Positions 37,090 through 46,135 of a stretch of 64,000 bases of DNA are shown here, piece by piece. How positions within the stretch are numbered: the stretch's first letter is position 1; every line of letters starts with the position of its first letter. Origin of the DNA: Opitutaceae bacterium TAV5 (GTDB lineage Bacteria > Verrucomicrobiota > Verrucomicrobiia > Opitutales > Opitutaceae); NCBI GenBank assembly GCA_000242935.3, contig CP007053.1:6061001-6125000 (forward strand). Direction: 5' to 3'. The notes under the pieces were generated by a model. It made no database searches, was not told the origin of the DNA, and saw only the letters and a program-made list of their open reading frames with translations. A program made the position numbers and the translations under genes.

Positions 37090-37995
37090 ATGAATACTCA
37101 CTCGTGCCTCCTCCCCACGCTCGCCCTCGGCCTGCTCGCCCTGACTCCGCTGTCCGTTCGCGCCATCGTCATCTCCGACGATTTTTCGTCCTACACCGCC
37201 AGCGACACCACCAACCTCTCCGGCACCTCCTCCGGCCAGTTGGGTCACAGCAACGGCTTCGGCCCCATCGGCGCCGGTTGGCTCAGGGGCTGGCGCAGCT
37301 CTTCAAACAACACCGGAGGCACCACCAGCGCCTATGTTCTGGATACCAATCCTCTGCTCGTGGGCGGAAATTACTTTTCCTACACCGTGACCACGGTGGC
37401 GGGAAACGGCGTCGCAACAAGCAGCCTTCTCCGCCCGTATGATGCCACCGGGGTCTCTGTCGGTGGCACCACGGCCTTCTCCACCCGCTTCGACTTCCGG
37501 GCCGACAGTGTCACAGGCTCCGTGCGCTTCAATCTCTCCAACTCCAATTCCCGCACTGCCAGTTACGACGGCACCGCCACCTGGGTGCTCTCCGCCTACG
37601 ACGGCTACTGGTATGCGGGCAACGGGGCCGGCGACAACTTCGTCAGCACCGGCCTGGCCTTTGAGACCGGCGTCACCTACAGCATCGCCATTCACGAAAA
37701 CCCCGAGACCCTGCGATGGTCGGTCTCCATTTCCGATGGCGCCACCTCGAGGACGCTCACCGACCTGAATTTTCGCACCTCGGTCTGGGCCACAGGCGGC
37801 GGGGACAGTATAGCCGACTCCCGCTGGCTGACGTTCGCCGCTGCGGAAGTGTTCAGCGGCACCTCTGTCGGTGCCTCCGCCACCTTCTCCGTGGACAACA
37901 TACAGATCAGCACCGTCCCCGAACCCGCCGCCGTCGCCCTGATTTTCGGCGCGGCGATCATCGGCTTCGCCGCCCTGCGCCGTCGTTGGCAGTGA
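37090..37995 (+). CDS. PEP-CTERM sorting-domain protein
   Basis: The 301-residue protein has a signal peptide and ends with VPEP, a hydrophobic helix and an RRR-containing basic tail, the PEP-CTERM signal for exosortase-dependent surface sorting. The body repeats the paralogue before it (TWVLSAYDGYWYAGNGAGDN, LTDLNFRTSVWATGG). The exosortase is not in this window. The tandem pair probably arose by duplication. Confidence 0.88.
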   Translation: MNTHSCLLPTLALGLLALTPLSVRAIVISDDFSSYTASDTTNLSGTSSGQLGHSNGFGPIGAGWLRGWRSSSNNTGGTTSAYVLDTNPLLVGGNYFSYTVTTVAGNGVATSSLLRPYDATGVSVGGTTAFSTRFDFRADSVTGSVRFNLSNSNSRTASYDGTATWVLSAYDGYWYAGNGAGDNFVSTGLAFETGVTYSIAIHENPETLRWSVSISDGATSRTLTDLNFRTSVWATGGGDSIADSRWLTFAAAEVFSGTSVGASATFSVDNIQISTVPEPAAVALIFGAAIIGFAALRRRWQ

Positions 37996-38015
37996 ACCGC
38001 ATCGCCGGGTGTCGC

Positions 38016-38052
38016 CCGGCCTGCCATCGTTCGCACACAACGGCCCTTCCCC
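38016..38052. repeat. Direct repeat of 32611-32647
   Basis: CCGGCCTGCCATCGTTCGCA and the following ~17 bases recur here with one difference from the copy after the heparinase-like gene. The two flank the LacI-pseudopilin-PEP-CTERM cassette in the same orientation, suggesting a boundary or recombination substrate. Confidence 0.5.
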
Positions 38053-38098
38053 TTGTTGCACGACCACGGCACGTTCGCGGCGAATCATCCAACAAACG

Positions 38099-38521
38099 AT
38101 GTCCAACGCCACCTCCTCCCAACCCGCCATCAAATTCTCCGCCGAGCACGTCGCCTGGCAGGCCGCCGACCCGGTCGCCGTCGCCGCCTGGTACGTCAAG
38201 CATCTCGGCTTCGAAATCGTGCGCCAGGGCCCCGCGCCCGTGCACATGCACTTCATCGCCGACGCCACACGTCGTCTCGTCATCGAGATCTACAACAACC
38301 CCAAAGCCAGCGTTCCCGACTACCGTACTTACGACCCGCTCCATCTCCACGTCGCCTTCGCCGTGGAAAATCCCGCCGCCGCCCGCGACTATCTCCTCGC
38401 CAACGGCGCCACCCTCGCCGCCGATCTCGAAAACCTCCCCAACGGCGACCAGATCATCATGCTCCGCGATCCCTGGGGTTTCGCCGTGCAAGTCCTCAAG
38501 CGCGCCAAGCCGATGCTCTGA
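38099..38521 (+). CDS. VOC (glyoxalase/dioxygenase) family protein
   Basis: The 140-residue protein has one VOC unit: EHVAWQAADPVAVAAWYVKH with His near residue 18, HLHVAFAVENPAAARDYLL, and the terminal IIMLRDPWGFAVQVLKRAKP. The family binds a metal through His/Glu and covers lyases, isomerases and resistance proteins; the substrate is unknown. It stands alone after the PEP-CTERM cassette. Confidence 0.85.
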   Translation: MSNATSSQPAIKFSAEHVAWQAADPVAVAAWYVKHLGFEIVRQGPAPVHMHFIADATRRLVIEIYNNPKASVPDYRTYDPLHLHVAFAVENPAAARDYLLANGATLAADLENLPNGDQIIMLRDPWGFAVQVLKRAKPML

Positions 38522-38589
38522 CAGCGCGCGGACCCCGTGCCTGTCCGTTCCGCTTGCACACGACGGGGACGCGACCGGACAGGGTGGAA

Positions 38590-38856
38590 ACCGCTAATCT
38601 TCGCTGATCTGCGCCAATCCTGATCCCCGATCCTCGCGCTTGGCGGCACGCCCTGAAAACCGCCTCTTCCCCGACGGTCGCTGTATCCGGATTCAGAAGA
38701 TTGGAAACCGCTAAAGAACGCTGAAAAACGCTAAAATCGAACCGGGAGAGACCGACTAACCGGGCTGCCTTTTTAACCACGGATTCCCTGGGGCAACTGC
38801 GCCGCAACCGAAGTTTTCCGGGATCGGATTAGCGAAGATCAGCGCAGATTAGCGGT
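38590..38856. repeat. Large inverted-repeat element in the gap before the AlkX-like gene
   Basis: The left arm (about 38590-38628, beginning ACCGCTAATCTTCGCTGATC) and right arm (38820-38856, AGCGAAGATCAGCGCAGATT) are imperfect 37-bp inverted repeats. The element spans most of the gene-free stretch 38522-38923 and looks MITE-like. The remainder is a pyrimidine-rich leader before 38924. Confidence 0.55.
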
Positions 38857-38923
38857 CTCCCCTCCCCCGGACCTTCAGTCTTTCAGCTTTTCAGTTTTTC
38901 CATTTCAACCTTTCTTTCGGCAT

Positions 38924-40099
38924 ATGTCCGCCGCCGAAATCAAGGCCACTGTGGAGGCAGCCCGTCGTTTCATGCGGCGTGCCCATCTGTTCGACACGCC
39001 GGCGCCCGATGTCGCCACCGCTCTCGCGCATCACGGTTACATCCAGATCGACCCCATCAACGTCTGCGGACGCATGCACGATCTCATCCTGCGCAATCGC
39101 GTGGCCGGTTACCGGGAAGGTGACCTGATGCGCCACTTGCACGGCGAGGAAGGCAACCCGCAAGACGCGACCACGCGCATGGCATTCGAGCACCACCTGC
39201 CCTCCAGCCACATTCTCGTGGCATTCCCGCAAGACGCCTGGCCGCACCTGCTCGGGACCATGGAGGCCCGCACTCGCCAGTCCGGCGCGTGGTCCGGCCG
39301 GCTCACACCCCGTGAAAAGGAATTTGCTCCCCGGCTGCTGGAGGAACTCGCCTCCCGCGGACCGCTCTCCTCCGAAGATTTGCACGATGGTCGCCGGACC
39401 ACACGCGGATGGGGAGCCAGCACACTCGCCAAATCCACACTCCAGAAACTCTTCTTCCATGGTCGCGTGCTCATCGCCGCCCGTCGTGCCCAGCGGCGTT
39501 ATTATGCGCTGCCGGAGCGTGTGCTGCCTGCCGCCACGCTCGCCCGGCCCCGCCCTGATCCGGAGGAAACGGCCCGCTGGCTCGTGCTCGCCCGCCTGCG
39601 CCAGCACCGGCTCGTGCTCCTCAAAAAGACGGAGCTGCCTCTGGTCGAGGATCGGGTGCAGGCGGTCGCCGTCGAAAACGGCCTTCGTCTTCACTGCCTC
39701 CGCGAGGATGCCGGCGTGTTTTCCCTTCCGCCGGCTCCCGCCGTCGGTCTCCGGGAGACTGCCACCACTTCCATCCGGCTGCTCGCGCCGCTCGACCCGC
39801 TGATTTATGACCGGCGCCTCACGGCCCGGTTGTGGGATTTCAACTACACCTGGGAGGTTTACACGCCTGCGCCCAGGCGCGTGCGCGGGTATTACGCGCT
39901 TCCCGTCCTGTCCGGCCACGACTTTGTCGGCCACGTGGACCCGAAAGCCGACCGGTCCGCCGGCCGGCTCCTCGTCATGGGCCGCTCCGTGCGCCGGGGT
40001 CATGCCGCCGGCGACGCGGTGAAGGAACTGGCGCGTTTCCTCGGAATGCGCCAGGTTGCATCTCTCCCTGCCCGCGAGGGCAGTGGATCAAAAAAATGA
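38924..40099 (+). CDS. YcaQ/AlkX-like winged-helix DNA glycosylase
   Basis: The 391-residue protein has the HTH_42/YcaQ family pattern: GYIQIDPINV with the catalytic QxD motif (Q41, D43), RMHDLILRNRV, LLAPLDPLIYDRRLTARLWD, FNYTWEVYTP and RGYYALPVLSGHDFVGHVD. Family members excise alkylated bases or unhook interstrand crosslinks; QxD rather than QxQ fits the AlkX branch. The last codons and TGA stop lie within the first bases of conserved element copy B, so the two overlap. Confidence 0.82.
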   Translation: MSAAEIKATVEAARRFMRRAHLFDTPAPDVATALAHHGYIQIDPINVCGRMHDLILRNRVAGYREGDLMRHLHGEEGNPQDATTRMAFEHHLPSSHILVAFPQDAWPHLLGTMEARTRQSGAWSGRLTPREKEFAPRLLEELASRGPLSSEDLHDGRRTTRGWGASTLAKSTLQKLFFHGRVLIAARRAQRRYYALPERVLPAATLARPRPDPEETARWLVLARLRQHRLVLLKKTELPLVEDRVQAVAVENGLRLHCLREDAGVFSLPPAPAVGLRETATTSIRLLAPLDPLIYDRRLTARLWDFNYTWEVYTPAPRRVRGYYALPVLSGHDFVGHVDPKADRSAGRLLVMGRSVRRGHAAGDAVKELARFLGMRQVASLPAREGSGSKK

Positions 40100-40153
40100 A
40101 AATCCCGTCAATCCGCGCTAAAGACACGGCGTGCGGGATTTGTTTTAATCACC
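40088..40153 (+). promoter_or_regulatory. Conserved promoter-like element, copy B
   Basis: The A-tract, TGAAAATCCCGTCAATCC and CTAAAGACA block are followed by TTTAAT at 40144-40149, 17 bp after AAGACA (40121-40126). AATCCCG and CGGGATT are inverted arms across the core, as in copy C. The element lies about 80 bp before the Zn-dehydrogenase start and overlaps the end of the preceding coding region. Confidence 0.6.
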
Positions 40154-40234
40154 TGCAGGCATTGGCAAGACATTCCCGCCCGTCCCGCTTCCCCGTTCCA
40201 TTTATTCCGCACTCCGCATTCCACATCCCGCATT

Positions 40235-41251
40235 ATGAAAGCCGCTTACTACGAAGGTAACAAAACATTCCGCGTCGCCGATGCTCCCGCCATTCCGCCG
40301 GCCCCCGGAGAAGTCCGCCTCAAGGTCGCCTACGTCGGCATCTGCGGCACCGACGTCCACATCTATCACGGGCACATGGACCAGCGCGTCAAAATACCTC
40401 AAATCATCGGTCACGAGATGTCCGGCACCATCGCCGAGGTCGGCCCCGGCGTCACCGGCTTCGCCGTCGGCGATTCTGTTGTTGTCCGCCCGCTCGACAA
40501 TCGCGCCGAAACGCCCGCCGACCGCGGCAACAGCCACATCTGCCGCAACCTGAAATTCATCGGCATCGACTCGCCCGGCGGTTTCCAGACGTACTGGAAT
40601 GTTCCCGCTTTCGCCGTCCACAAGGCTCCGCCTGCGACCGATCTCAAGCTCGCCGCGCTGGCCGAACCGCTCGCCGTCGCCTGCCACGACGTGCGTCTCG
40701 GCGGCGTCAAGCCCGGCGAACTCGCCGTCGTCATCGGCGGCGGCCCCATCGGCATCCTCGTGGCGCTCGTCGCCCGCGCCGCCGGTGCGCAGGTCATCAT
40801 CAGCGAAGTCAACGAACTCCGGCTCGCCTTCGCCCGCTCGCTCGGCTTCGAGGCGCACAGCCCGCTCGCGACCGACCTGCCCGCGCTTTGCCGCGAGAAA
40901 AGCGGCGACGCCGGGGCCGACATCGTTTTTGAAGTGTCCGGCGCGAAATCCGCCGCCGCCACCATGACCGACCTCCTCGCCATCCGCGGCCGCATCGTCG
41001 TCGTGGCGATCTACCCCAAACCGGTTGAAATCAACCTCCACCAGTTTTTCTGGAAGGAACTGAAACTCATCGGCGCCCGGGTGTATGAACGTGAGGACTA
41101 CGAAAAAGCCCTCGCCCTGATCGCCAGCCGCGAGCTCCCGCTCGAAAAACTCGTCACCCGCGTCGAACCGCTCACCCGCATCCAGGCGGCCTTCGACAAC
41201 CTCGGCAGCACGCCCGATGCGATGAAAATCCTCATCGACTGCCAGGCGTAA
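40235..41251 (+). CDS. Zinc-type medium-chain alcohol dehydrogenase
   Basis: The 338-residue protein has catalytic-zinc motifs GICGTD (C37) and GHEMSG (H60-E61), and the NAD(P) motif VVIGGGPIGILV (165-176). The structural-zinc loop that normally holds four Cys is reduced to one (C103), so that site is absent. It resembles threonine or L-idonate/galactitol dehydrogenases that oxidise sugar acids or polyols. It heads an operon with a GH28-GH105 fusion, a 2-hydroxyacid dehydrogenase and an esterase, downstream of element copy B. Confidence 0.88.
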   Translation: MKAAYYEGNKTFRVADAPAIPPAPGEVRLKVAYVGICGTDVHIYHGHMDQRVKIPQIIGHEMSGTIAEVGPGVTGFAVGDSVVVRPLDNRAETPADRGNSHICRNLKFIGIDSPGGFQTYWNVPAFAVHKAPPATDLKLAALAEPLAVACHDVRLGGVKPGELAVVIGGGPIGILVALVARAAGAQVIISEVNELRLAFARSLGFEAHSPLATDLPALCREKSGDAGADIVFEVSGAKSAAATMTDLLAIRGRIVVVAIYPKPVEINLHQFFWKELKLIGARVYEREDYEKALALIASRELPLEKLVTRVEPLTRIQAAFDNLGSTPDAMKILIDCQA

Positions 41252-41370
41252 ATCTGGCGGCATTGTTCCCTTCCGGACAACGATCAGGTCGAACCAACCT
41301 GGTCGGATCCGGCCGGTCTTTCATCACCGTGAAACGCCGTCTGCCTGCCGTCGTCCGCACCATCACGCCC

Positions 41371-44121
41371 ATGTCAGTCTTCACCCCTTTCGCGCTTCCC
41401 GTGCCGCCCGTCATCCCCGACCGGCGGGTGGACATCCGGGATCACGGCGCACACCCCGGCGGCGCCCTCCTCAACACCCGTGCCATCGCTGATGCCATCC
41501 AGGCCTGCGCCCGCCAGGGCGGCGGCCGGGTCGTCGTTCCCTCCGGCATCTGGCTCACCGGCGCCATCCACTTCCGCAGCCGCATCGACCTCCACCTCGA
41601 AGCCGGAGCCGAGCTTCGTTTCAGCCAGAATCCCGACGATTACCTGCCCCCCGTGCTTTCCCAGCGCGGCGGCGTCATGATCTACAACTACTCGCCCTTT
41701 CTCTACGCCCACCGTTGCGAGGATATCAGCATCACCGGCGCGGGCCTGCTCAACGGGCAGGGACAAAGCTGGTGGCCCTGGAAGCACTCCCAGCCCGGCA
41801 TGTCCAGCATCCAGGGCCCCGACAACTTCGCCGCCCTGCGCACTCCTCTGGAAGAGCGGGTGTTCGGTACGCGGGAGGCCGGGGTGCGCCCCGTCTTCTG
41901 CCAGCCCATCGAATGCAAACGGGTGCTCATCGAAGGTGTCACCTTCCGCGACAGCCCCTCCTGGACACTCCAGCCCGTCTGGTGCGCCGATCTCACCCTC
42001 CGCCACTCCACCATCCTCAACCCGCCCTCGCCCTTTTCCCACAACACCGACGGCATCGACCCCGATGCCTGCCGCAACGTCCTCATCGAACACTGCGTCG
42101 TCGATACCGGGGACGACGCCATCTGCATCAAGGCCGGGCGCGACGAAGACGCCTGGGAGGCCGGCATCCCCTGCGAAAACATCCTCATCCGCCACTGCGA
42201 AATCCGCTCCGGCCACGGCGGCATCACCATCGGCAGCGAAATGTCTGCGGGCGTGCGCAACCTGCACGCCCACGACTGCACCTGCGATGGCACCGACACC
42301 GCCATCCGCATAAAAACCAAACCCGGGCGCGGCGGCTTCATCAAAGACATCCTCATCGAGAACATCACGGCCCGCCGCATCCGCCACGCGGCGGTGGAAC
42401 TCACCTTCCACTACGGCGACACGCTCGAAAAACCGCCCGATCCCAAAAATCTCAAGCACGTGCCCGCGGTGGAAAACATCCTCATCCGCAACGTGCGCTG
42501 CGACTCGGCGCGGGAGGCTCTGCACCTGCGCGGCCTGCCCGGTCATCCGCTGAAAAACGTCACCCTCCAAAACCTGGAAATCCACGCCTTCCAAAACCCG
42601 CTCCGGGAGGCGATGGAAACCCTGCGCGAGGAACGGGTGATCCTCCATCCGCTCGCCTCGCCCGACATCCTCCGCCACCCGCCCCAAATCCCCGCCGCCG
42701 TAGCCACCGCCCGCCGCGTCGCCGACATCATCGAAGCGCCCGAAATCCTCTTCCCGCCGGAAAAGCGTCCCATGGCCCGCCGCCGGGTCATCCCCGTGGC
42801 CCCGGCCGAAACAGGCCCCGCCCGCCTGCGCTGGAAACCGGCCCCCGGCGTCGGCACTGTCCGCCCCATGAGCCTGCGCATCGTCGCCGCCGTGGACGAA
42901 CGCGTTCCCCATCAGGTTGACGTCGCCAATGCCGCCACCGGCGAGCACTACGGCGCCATCGACGTGCTCTACGCCTGCCCCGGCCAGGTTTTTGAACTCG
43001 CCCTCACCACGGAACAGACCGCCGCCGCCCTCCGCGACGGTCTCTCTCTCAGCGCGAAGAACGGAGCGTCCCCTCTCTGGATTGTCGCCCCCGGCCCCAA
43101 CGCGCCTGATGCCGTCCTGCCCCAGCTCTACGCCGACAACGCCCCGCCCACCCTCGAAAACTTCCTCGCCCTCTTCTGTTCCGCCGCCTCCCTGCAGCCT
43201 TGCGACTGGATGGAAATCTGCGTCCTCGACGGCCTGTTCGACTGGGCCATGAAAGGCCGCAAGGACGCGCAGCAGACCGTCTTCGACCACCTCGACACCT
43301 TCCTTCACCCCGGGACCGGCCAGCGCGAGAACATCCGAAGCCACCCCTGCGACGACGAAGCCGGCGGCCCCGAGTCCACCGGCCCTTTCGCCATCCTTGC
43401 CGCCCTCGCTCCCGGACACCCCGCCCTGCGTTTCGCCGATGAAGGTTTCGAAAAACACCTCCGCCCCGGGACCGGAACCATCGGGCTGAATACCATTGTC
43501 ACGGAAAGTAACTACAATATCGCCTACCCCATGATGATGATGGCGACCGAGGCCGGACGCGCGGACTTGCGCGAACGTGCCCTCCGCCAGCTCGAGGTCG
43601 CCCGTGAACGGCTCACCGCGCCCGACGACCTTTACCTCCGGCACTTTTTCGATACCGGCGAAAAAACCTTCCGCAACTGGAGTCGCGGCGTCGCGTGGTA
43701 TTACCTCGGCCTCGTCCGCACCCTCGCCCTGCTTCCGCCAAAAGAACGTCCCGCATCGCTCGTCGCTGAAGCCGGACGCGTCGCCGCCTGGGTCACCCGG
43801 CATCAACTGCCCGACGGACTCTGGCCCTGCTTCCTCAAGGAAAACGATCTTCTCCCCGACTCCTCCGGCAGCGCCGGCATTGCCGCCGCCCTCGCCCTCG
43901 GTGTCCGGCACGGCATGGTCGATGCCTCTCTCCTTCCCGCCGCCGCCAAAGCCTTCGACGGCCTGATGACCTTCATGACGCATGACGGCTGGCTTCGCGG
44001 CACCGCGCAGAGCAACAAAAGGGAAACGCACCACATGGACATCCAGCGCTCCACTTTCCGCGTCATCGCCCCCTGGGGCATGGGCCTTTTCGCGCAGCTC
44101 GCCGCCGCCCTCGACCATTGA
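41371..44121 (+). CDS. GH28-GH105 bifunctional pectin-type hydrolase
   Basis: The 916-residue protein has an N-terminal GH28 polygalacturonase beta-helix with D227 (NTDGID), D248-D249 (DTGDDA), H282 (GHGG) and R313-K315 (RIK), all catalytic or binding residues. A linker with proline and arginine precedes a C-terminal GH105/GH88-like barrel (about 585-910: TESNYNIAYPMMMMATEAGR, WSRGVAWYYLGLVRTL, DSSGSAGIAAALAL). The fusion would cleave galacturonan-like chains and then process the released unsaturated or terminal residue. The ATG at 41371 is preferred over an upstream TTG. No signal peptide is obvious. Confidence 0.87.
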   Translation: MSVFTPFALPVPPVIPDRRVDIRDHGAHPGGALLNTRAIADAIQACARQGGGRVVVPSGIWLTGAIHFRSRIDLHLEAGAELRFSQNPDDYLPPVLSQRGGVMIYNYSPFLYAHRCEDISITGAGLLNGQGQSWWPWKHSQPGMSSIQGPDNFAALRTPLEERVFGTREAGVRPVFCQPIECKRVLIEGVTFRDSPSWTLQPVWCADLTLRHSTILNPPSPFSHNTDGIDPDACRNVLIEHCVVDTGDDAICIKAGRDEDAWEAGIPCENILIRHCEIRSGHGGITIGSEMSAGVRNLHAHDCTCDGTDTAIRIKTKPGRGGFIKDILIENITARRIRHAAVELTFHYGDTLEKPPDPKNLKHVPAVENILIRNVRCDSAREALHLRGLPGHPLKNVTLQNLEIHAFQNPLREAMETLREERVILHPLASPDILRHPPQIPAAVATARRVADIIEAPEILFPPEKRPMARRRVIPVAPAETGPARLRWKPAPGVGTVRPMSLRIVAAVDERVPHQVDVANAATGEHYGAIDVLYACPGQVFELALTTEQTAAALRDGLSLSAKNGASPLWIVAPGPNAPDAVLPQLYADNAPPTLENFLALFCSAASLQPCDWMEICVLDGLFDWAMKGRKDAQQTVFDHLDTFLHPGTGQRENIRSHPCDDEAGGPESTGPFAILAALAPGHPALRFADEGFEKHLRPGTGTIGLNTIVTESNYNIAYPMMMMATEAGRADLRERALRQLEVARERLTAPDDLYLRHFFDTGEKTFRNWSRGVAWYYLGLVRTLALLPPKERPASLVAEAGRVAAWVTRHQLPDGLWPCFLKENDLLPDSSGSAGIAAALALGVRHGMVDASLLPAAAKAFDGLMTFMTHDGWLRGTAQSNKRETHHMDIQRSTFRVIAPWGMGLFAQLAAALDH

Positions 44122-44155
44122 GTATCCAATCCGCCACTCTCCCGGCTCTCCATCC

Positions 44156-45148
44156 ATGAAAAAAATCCTGTTCGCCTGCACCATCGAAGATCCCTCCGCC
44201 CGCGCGCGTATTGAAAAAGTCACCACGCTCGTCGAGGCACCCGAAGCCGGCACTCCGGAAAAAATCCTCGCCGCCGCCGTCCGCGAGCACGCCGAGGCGA
44301 TCATCGTGCCCTTCACCGCGCAGCACCTCATCACCCGCGAAGTGATCGACGGCCTGCCCGGCCTCAAACTCATCGGCAGCACCTACGGAGGAGTCCGCCA
44401 GAACATCGACGAACTCCACGCGCTCGCCAAGGGCCTGTGCGTCATCCACACCGGGCCCACGCGGGTGCGTCCGATGGCCGAGTATACGCTGGCGCTCGCT
44501 CTCACCGCCCTCACCCGGATTGCCAACTACCATCACTGCATGCGCAGCGGCGAAGTCTGGCCGCGCATGAAATTTGGCCGCACCCGCATCCTTCACAACC
44601 GCAAGGTGGGCGTCATCGGCTTCGGCTGGATCGGCAAAGGCATCGCGGAGCTTTTTCGCCAGTTCAGCGATCACGTCGTGGTCCATTCCGAACACTCCAC
44701 CGAGGCCGCGCTGCGCGAGCAGGGATTCCGCAAGGCGGCTTCGCTGCTCTCGCTGTTTGCCGAATGCGAAGTCATCATCCTCGCTGGCGGGCACAACCCC
44801 AGGACGCATCACATGATCCGCCGCGAACACTTCGAGGCAATGGCCGACGAGGCCCTTTTTATCAACATCGCCCGCGGCAAGATGGTGCGCCAGGAGGACA
44901 TGATCGCCGTGGTGGAAAAGAAAAACATCCTGCTCGCCCTCGACGTTTTCGAGGAGGAGCCGCTGGAGGCCGACAGTCCGCTGCGACGCAACGACCGGGT
45001 TCTCCTCGCGCCGCATCGCGCCAACGCTCCGCGCGAGTTCGAACAACGCTGGCAGTTTCTCGCCGACGAACTGGAGCGGTTCGCCCGCGGCGAACGCCCG
45101 CTCACCGCGCTCAACGTGGACCGCGCCAAGGTCATGAGCGAATCCTGA
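44156..45148 (+). CDS. D-isomer 2-hydroxyacid dehydrogenase
   Basis: The 330-residue protein has the NAD motif GFGWIGKG (155-162) and the active-site set: R240 (NIARGKMV), a Glu cluster at 266-268 (VFEEEPL) and H287 (APHRAN). It is related to phosphoglycerate and glyoxylate/hydroxypyruvate dehydrogenases. In this pectin-type operon it may reduce a keto acid derived from galacturonate. It is 34 bp after the fusion hydrolase gene and 26 bp before the esterase gene. Confidence 0.88.
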   Translation: MKKILFACTIEDPSARARIEKVTTLVEAPEAGTPEKILAAAVREHAEAIIVPFTAQHLITREVIDGLPGLKLIGSTYGGVRQNIDELHALAKGLCVIHTGPTRVRPMAEYTLALALTALTRIANYHHCMRSGEVWPRMKFGRTRILHNRKVGVIGFGWIGKGIAELFRQFSDHVVVHSEHSTEAALREQGFRKAASLLSLFAECEVIILAGGHNPRTHHMIRREHFEAMADEALFINIARGKMVRQEDMIAVVEKKNILLALDVFEEEPLEADSPLRRNDRVLLAPHRANAPREFEQRWQFLADELERFARGERPLTALNVDRAKVMSES

Positions 45149-45174
45149 TGCCTTTTGCACCGCCAACCTCTATC

Positions 45175-46086
45175 ATGAAACACCTGCCTCCTCTTTTCGC
45201 CGCTCTTGCCATGTCCACCCTCCTCGCCACTGCCGCCCCCGGCATTGAAAGCGACATTTCCTACCTCGGCCCCGATCGCGCCGAAAAACTCGATGTCTGG
45301 CTGCCCTCCGCCGACGCCTTTCCCGGCCCCCACCCCGCTGTGCTCCTCATCCACGGCGGCGGGTGGCGCGGCGGCGACAAGGCCGCCGCTCGCGAAAAAA
45401 ACATCGGCAACACGCTCACCTCACACGGCTACGCGGTCTTCTCCATCAACTATCTCCTCAACGTCGGGGAAAACGACCCCGCCACCGGCAAACTGAAACT
45501 CACCCGCCTCGCCTGGCCGCAAAACCTCTACGATTGCAAGACCGCCCTGCGCTTCATGCGCGCCAATGCCGCCCGCTTCAACATTGCCCCCGACCGCATC
45601 GCCGTCATGGGCGGCTCCGCCGGCGGACACCTTGCCCTGCTCGTCGGCGCCACCGCCCGTCACGAGGAGTTCAACCGCCACGGTCTCTACACCGACCAGT
45701 CCAACGCCGTCTCGGCCATCATCGACTTTTACGGCGACTACGACATCCGCGGCCGCCGCGTCTCTCCCTTCGCCGGCGCCACCCCCGAGGAAACCGCCGC
45801 CAATGAAACTGCCGCCTCCCCCATCACCTGGATCGACAAAAACACCCCGCCCGTGCTCATCGCCCACGGCTCAGCCGACAAAACCGTCTCCGTCGAACGC
45901 TCGCGCCTCCTCGCCGAACACCTCCGGAAACTCGGCCTCGACTACTGGTATGTCGAAGTCGGCGGCGCGCCGCACACCTTCCACCTCCAGCCCAAGCAGA
46001 TGGACCTCCGCCCCACCGTGCTGGCCTTCTTGGAAAAACACCTCGGCAAACCGGCGGCCACCCCGGTTCCCCTACCGGCCCCATAA
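45175..46086 (+). CDS. Secreted alpha/beta hydrolase (BD-FAE/esterase-like)
   Basis: The 303-residue protein has a signal peptide (LFAALAMSTLLATAAPG), oxyanion HGGG (60-63), nucleophile S148 (GGSAGG), D235 and H267 (PHTFH), a complete triad of the carboxylesterase/BD-FAE type. It may remove acetyl or feruloyl groups from pectin or xylan side chains. It is the last gene of the operon starting at 40235. Confidence 0.87.
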   Translation: MKHLPPLFAALAMSTLLATAAPGIESDISYLGPDRAEKLDVWLPSADAFPGPHPAVLLIHGGGWRGGDKAAAREKNIGNTLTSHGYAVFSINYLLNVGENDPATGKLKLTRLAWPQNLYDCKTALRFMRANAARFNIAPDRIAVMGGSAGGHLALLVGATARHEEFNRHGLYTDQSNAVSAIIDFYGDYDIRGRRVSPFAGATPEETAANETAASPITWIDKNTPPVLIAHGSADKTVSVERSRLLAEHLRKLGLDYWYVEVGGAPHTFHLQPKQMDLRPTVLAFLEKHLGKPAATPVPLPAP

Positions 46087-46135
46087 GCCCCCCCCTCCCC
46101 CCCCGCGGGTCACGTGTCCGTGTCCTTCTTGCCGT

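Noticed and set aside
41374-44382. 1002-residue minus-strand frame opposite the GH28-GH105 fusion
   Set aside because: Antisense to a protein with complete catalytic motifs in both halves; no motifs in the shadow.
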